Part shown: one piece after another, positions 38,210 through 39,698 of the stretch
Numbering within the stretch: the first letter of the stretch is position 1
Layout of the letters: every line of letters starts with the position of its first letter
Assembly: GCA_937928385.1 (NCBI GenBank)
Contig: CALEZD010000082.1
Span: forward strand, 1-39,698
Length of the DNA stretch: 39,698 nt
From: an uncultured Bacteroidota bacterium
Lineage (GTDB): Bacteria > Bacteroidota > Bacteroidia > Chitinophagales > Chitinophagaceae
Direction: 5' to 3'
Made by a program: the position numbers and the translations under genes
Notes under the pieces: generated by a model
What the model was told of the DNA's origin: nothing
Database searches by the model: none
Seen by the model: the letters and a program-made list of their open reading frames with translations, nothing else

Positions 38210-39698
38210 AATATTAAACAGGCGATATGCGCAGGTAGTATTGATAGTGTTATCATTCTTCATTACTGCTAACGAGGTTATGGCGCAAGGCGAGGGAGTA
38301 GCCCCATTAGGCTACCGGCCGCCGGATACAGCCCTGGTAAAGACATATTATTCAACCATGCCGCGCGCGGCTGCAAAAGGAACAGCCATATCATTGCCAT
38401 TTTTCGAGGACTTTACGAGTACCGGATTTTTCCCTGATACGAACAACTGGCAGGACAGAAAAGTGTATGTGAATAACAATATGGCGGTGGAGCCTGTCAG
38501 CCGTGGCGTGGCTACTTTTGACGCATTGGGTGAAGACGGCCTGCCTTATCAAAGAACAAATAAAGCGGTAGCCAGGTATTGTGACAGCCTCACATCTCAA
38601 CCTATAGACCTGAGTACTTATACGCCGGGGGATAGTTTGTACCTAAGTTTCTTCTACCAGCCGCAGGGTGCAGGTTTCGACCCACAGCCCAGCGATTCGC
38701 TGATGCTGTTCTTCCGCCGCTCCAGCAGTACCAGCTCCTGGGTAAGGGTATGGCGCGTAGCAGGTTCTGCATTGCAGCCATTCAAACAAGTAATGATACC
38801 CATTACCGATACCAATTATTTTAATAGTGATTTCAGGTTCCGTTTTGTCAACAAGGCATCTATCAACAATACCGATGATAACTGGAATATAGACTATATC
38901 AGGCTGGCTGCGGGCAGGAACATGAATGATACTGGTGTACAGGATGTGGCGTACACCAAAGAACCAACGCAGATGCTGAATGACTATACTTTTATGCCTT
39001 ACCAGCAGTATATAGCCAATGCAGCAGGGGAGCTTGCTACACAGTTCGAGAGCGCTATAAGGAATAACACTACTAATGCTGTTACTGTAGATTATGGCTA
39101 TACATCCAGGGAGTTTTTTACCAATACACCGTTGAGCACCGGTACAGGCAATACAGGCATAGGCAGTAATGCGGAAAACGGGGTTTCTTTCCCGGTGTAC
39201 ACAAACACAGTTTCTCTGCCGGCACCTAATTCAATAGTTACTTTTGAGAATAAATTTTATTTACAGGCAACGCCTGATACCGGCCCCACAGCTAATGATA
39301 CCATCAGGGGGTATCAACATTTTTACAACTACCTGGCCTACGACGATGGTACGGCAGAGAAAAGTTATTACCTGAACCTGTTCTCGACACTGCCCGGTAA
39401 AATAGCTGTAGAACACCGCCTGAATGTCCCAGATACTCTAAAGGGCATCGCCATATACTTTGGCAGGCAGGTACCACTGGCCTTCCAAAAGTATTTCTCG
39501 GTAACAGTGTACAGCGATATTGCCTTTGGCGGCGGCAGCGACAATGTATTGTACCAGGAAGATTTTTTTGTGCCTGCTTACCTGCACCAGAATGCATTCT
39601 GGTATTATAAGTTTGCACAGCCGGTAATACTGCCCGCGGGCAAGTTTTTTATAGGCACTATACAGCCTGCATTAGGTTCCAGCGATAGTTTGTATTTC
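38187..39698 (+). CDS. Large secreted protein, C-terminus beyond the window
   Basis: An open frame from ATG 38187 runs without a stop to the window end (504 codons visible). It starts inside the PASTA gene, in another frame, and has a signal peptide (RRYAQVVLIVLSFFITANEV, then MAQ). Visible features are SLPFFEDFTSTGFFPDTNNW near residue 70, a start typical of Bacteroidetes secreted proteins with a jelly-roll domain, and further beta-rich stretches (DNWNIDYIRLAAG, NFLAYDDGTAEKSY-like NYLAYDDGTAEKSY, GIAIYFGRQV). Such proteins usually end in a T9SS sorting domain, which would lie outside the window; that is inference. Function unknown; probably cell-surface. Confidence 0.8.
   Translation, partial: MTTETGIKILNRRYAQVVLIVLSFFITANEVMAQGEGVAPLGYRPPDTALVKTYYSTMPRAAAKGTAISLPFFEDFTSTGFFPDTNNWQDRKVYVNNNMAVEPVSRGVATFDALGEDGLPYQRTNKAVARYCDSLTSQPIDLSTYTPGDSLYLSFFYQPQGAGFDPQPSDSLMLFFRRSSSTSSWVRVWRVAGSALQPFKQVMIPITDTNYFNSDFRFRFVNKASINNTDDNWNIDYIRLAAGRNMNDTGVQDVAYTKEPTQMLNDYTFMPYQQYIANAAGELATQFESAIRNNTTNAVTVDYGYTSREFFTNTPLSTGTGNTGIGSNAENGVSFPVYTNTVSLPAPNSIVTFENKFYLQATPDTGPTANDTIRGYQHFYNYLAYDDGTAEKSYYLNLFSTLPGKIAVEHRLNVPDTLKGIAIYFGRQVPLAFQKYFSVTVYSDIAFGGGSDNVLYQEDFFVPAYLHQNAFWYYKFAQPVILPAGKFFIGTIQPALGSSDSLYF

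Noticed and set aside
1..39698. CRISPR arrays, rRNA, tRNA, IS elements, integrases, phage genes or secondary-metabolite clusters
   Set aside because: I searched by eye on both strands and saw no regularly spaced repeats, transposase motifs or tRNA T-loops. Weak or diverged copies could be missed without tools.

Overview
The window looks like a piece of chromosome from a member of the Bacteroidota, most likely near the Chitinophagaceae. The evidence is a type IX secretion (T9SS) C-terminal sorting domain on a secreted M43 protease, a DUF5683 protein, a Bacteroidetes-style GlmM with a GEGNGG sugar loop, and the Bacteroidetes sigma-factor -7 box TAnnTTTG in front of many genes. Shine-Dalgarno sequences are weak or absent. 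Base composition and codon use look even across the window. I see no rRNA, tRNA, insertion sequence, integrase, phage gene or CRISPR array.

Layout. Positions 1-5450 hold cell-envelope and secreted proteins: two lipoproteins, a secreted beta-rich protein, an acyltransferase-3 membrane enzyme, a barrel-like protein and the M43 protease. Positions 5464-9269 hold a JAMM-like secreted protein, a TPR lipoprotein and three further exported proteins of unknown function. Positions 9400-16042 are densely packed with alternating strands: an AlkC-like DNA glycosylase, a zinc-ribbon membrane protein, a ribbon-helix-helix plus SPFH operon, holB, a lipoprotein, a YfcE-like phosphoesterase, pcm and DUF5683. 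Positions 16129-24585 hold the processing protease prc, a roughly 650-base intergenic region, lipB, two unknown proteins, an APC-family amino acid permease and lpdA. lipB and lpdA both serve lipoate-dependent enzymes. Positions 24643-28537 hold a membrane protein, DUF2461, VOC, an unknown helical protein and a hotdog thioesterase preceded by a candidate structured RNA. Positions 28553-32045 run on the minus strand: glmM, an FAD oxidoreductase and a ParE/RelE-type toxin-antitoxin pair. Positions 32233-39698 hold an M16 protease, a membrane protein with an XRE regulator, and an overlapping chain of ddl, a PASTA protein and a large secreted protein cut off by the window edge. glmM and ddl both feed peptidoglycan synthesis.

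The coding content is mostly ordinary. The most interesting signals are in non-coding DNA. First, a candidate structured RNA at about 27978-28110 has a nested stem and a segment that can pair with the 5' arm of its own terminator. Second, a minus-strand element at 18667-18824 has the same logic. Third, an exact 11-base tandem repeat overlaps the predicted start of transcription of the SPFH/ribbon-helix-helix operon and looks like its autoregulatory operator. Fourth, several genes have a -7 box ending only 4-8 bases before the start codon, which suggests leaderless or nearly leaderless mRNAs. All functional statements come from reading the sequence; no database search was possible.
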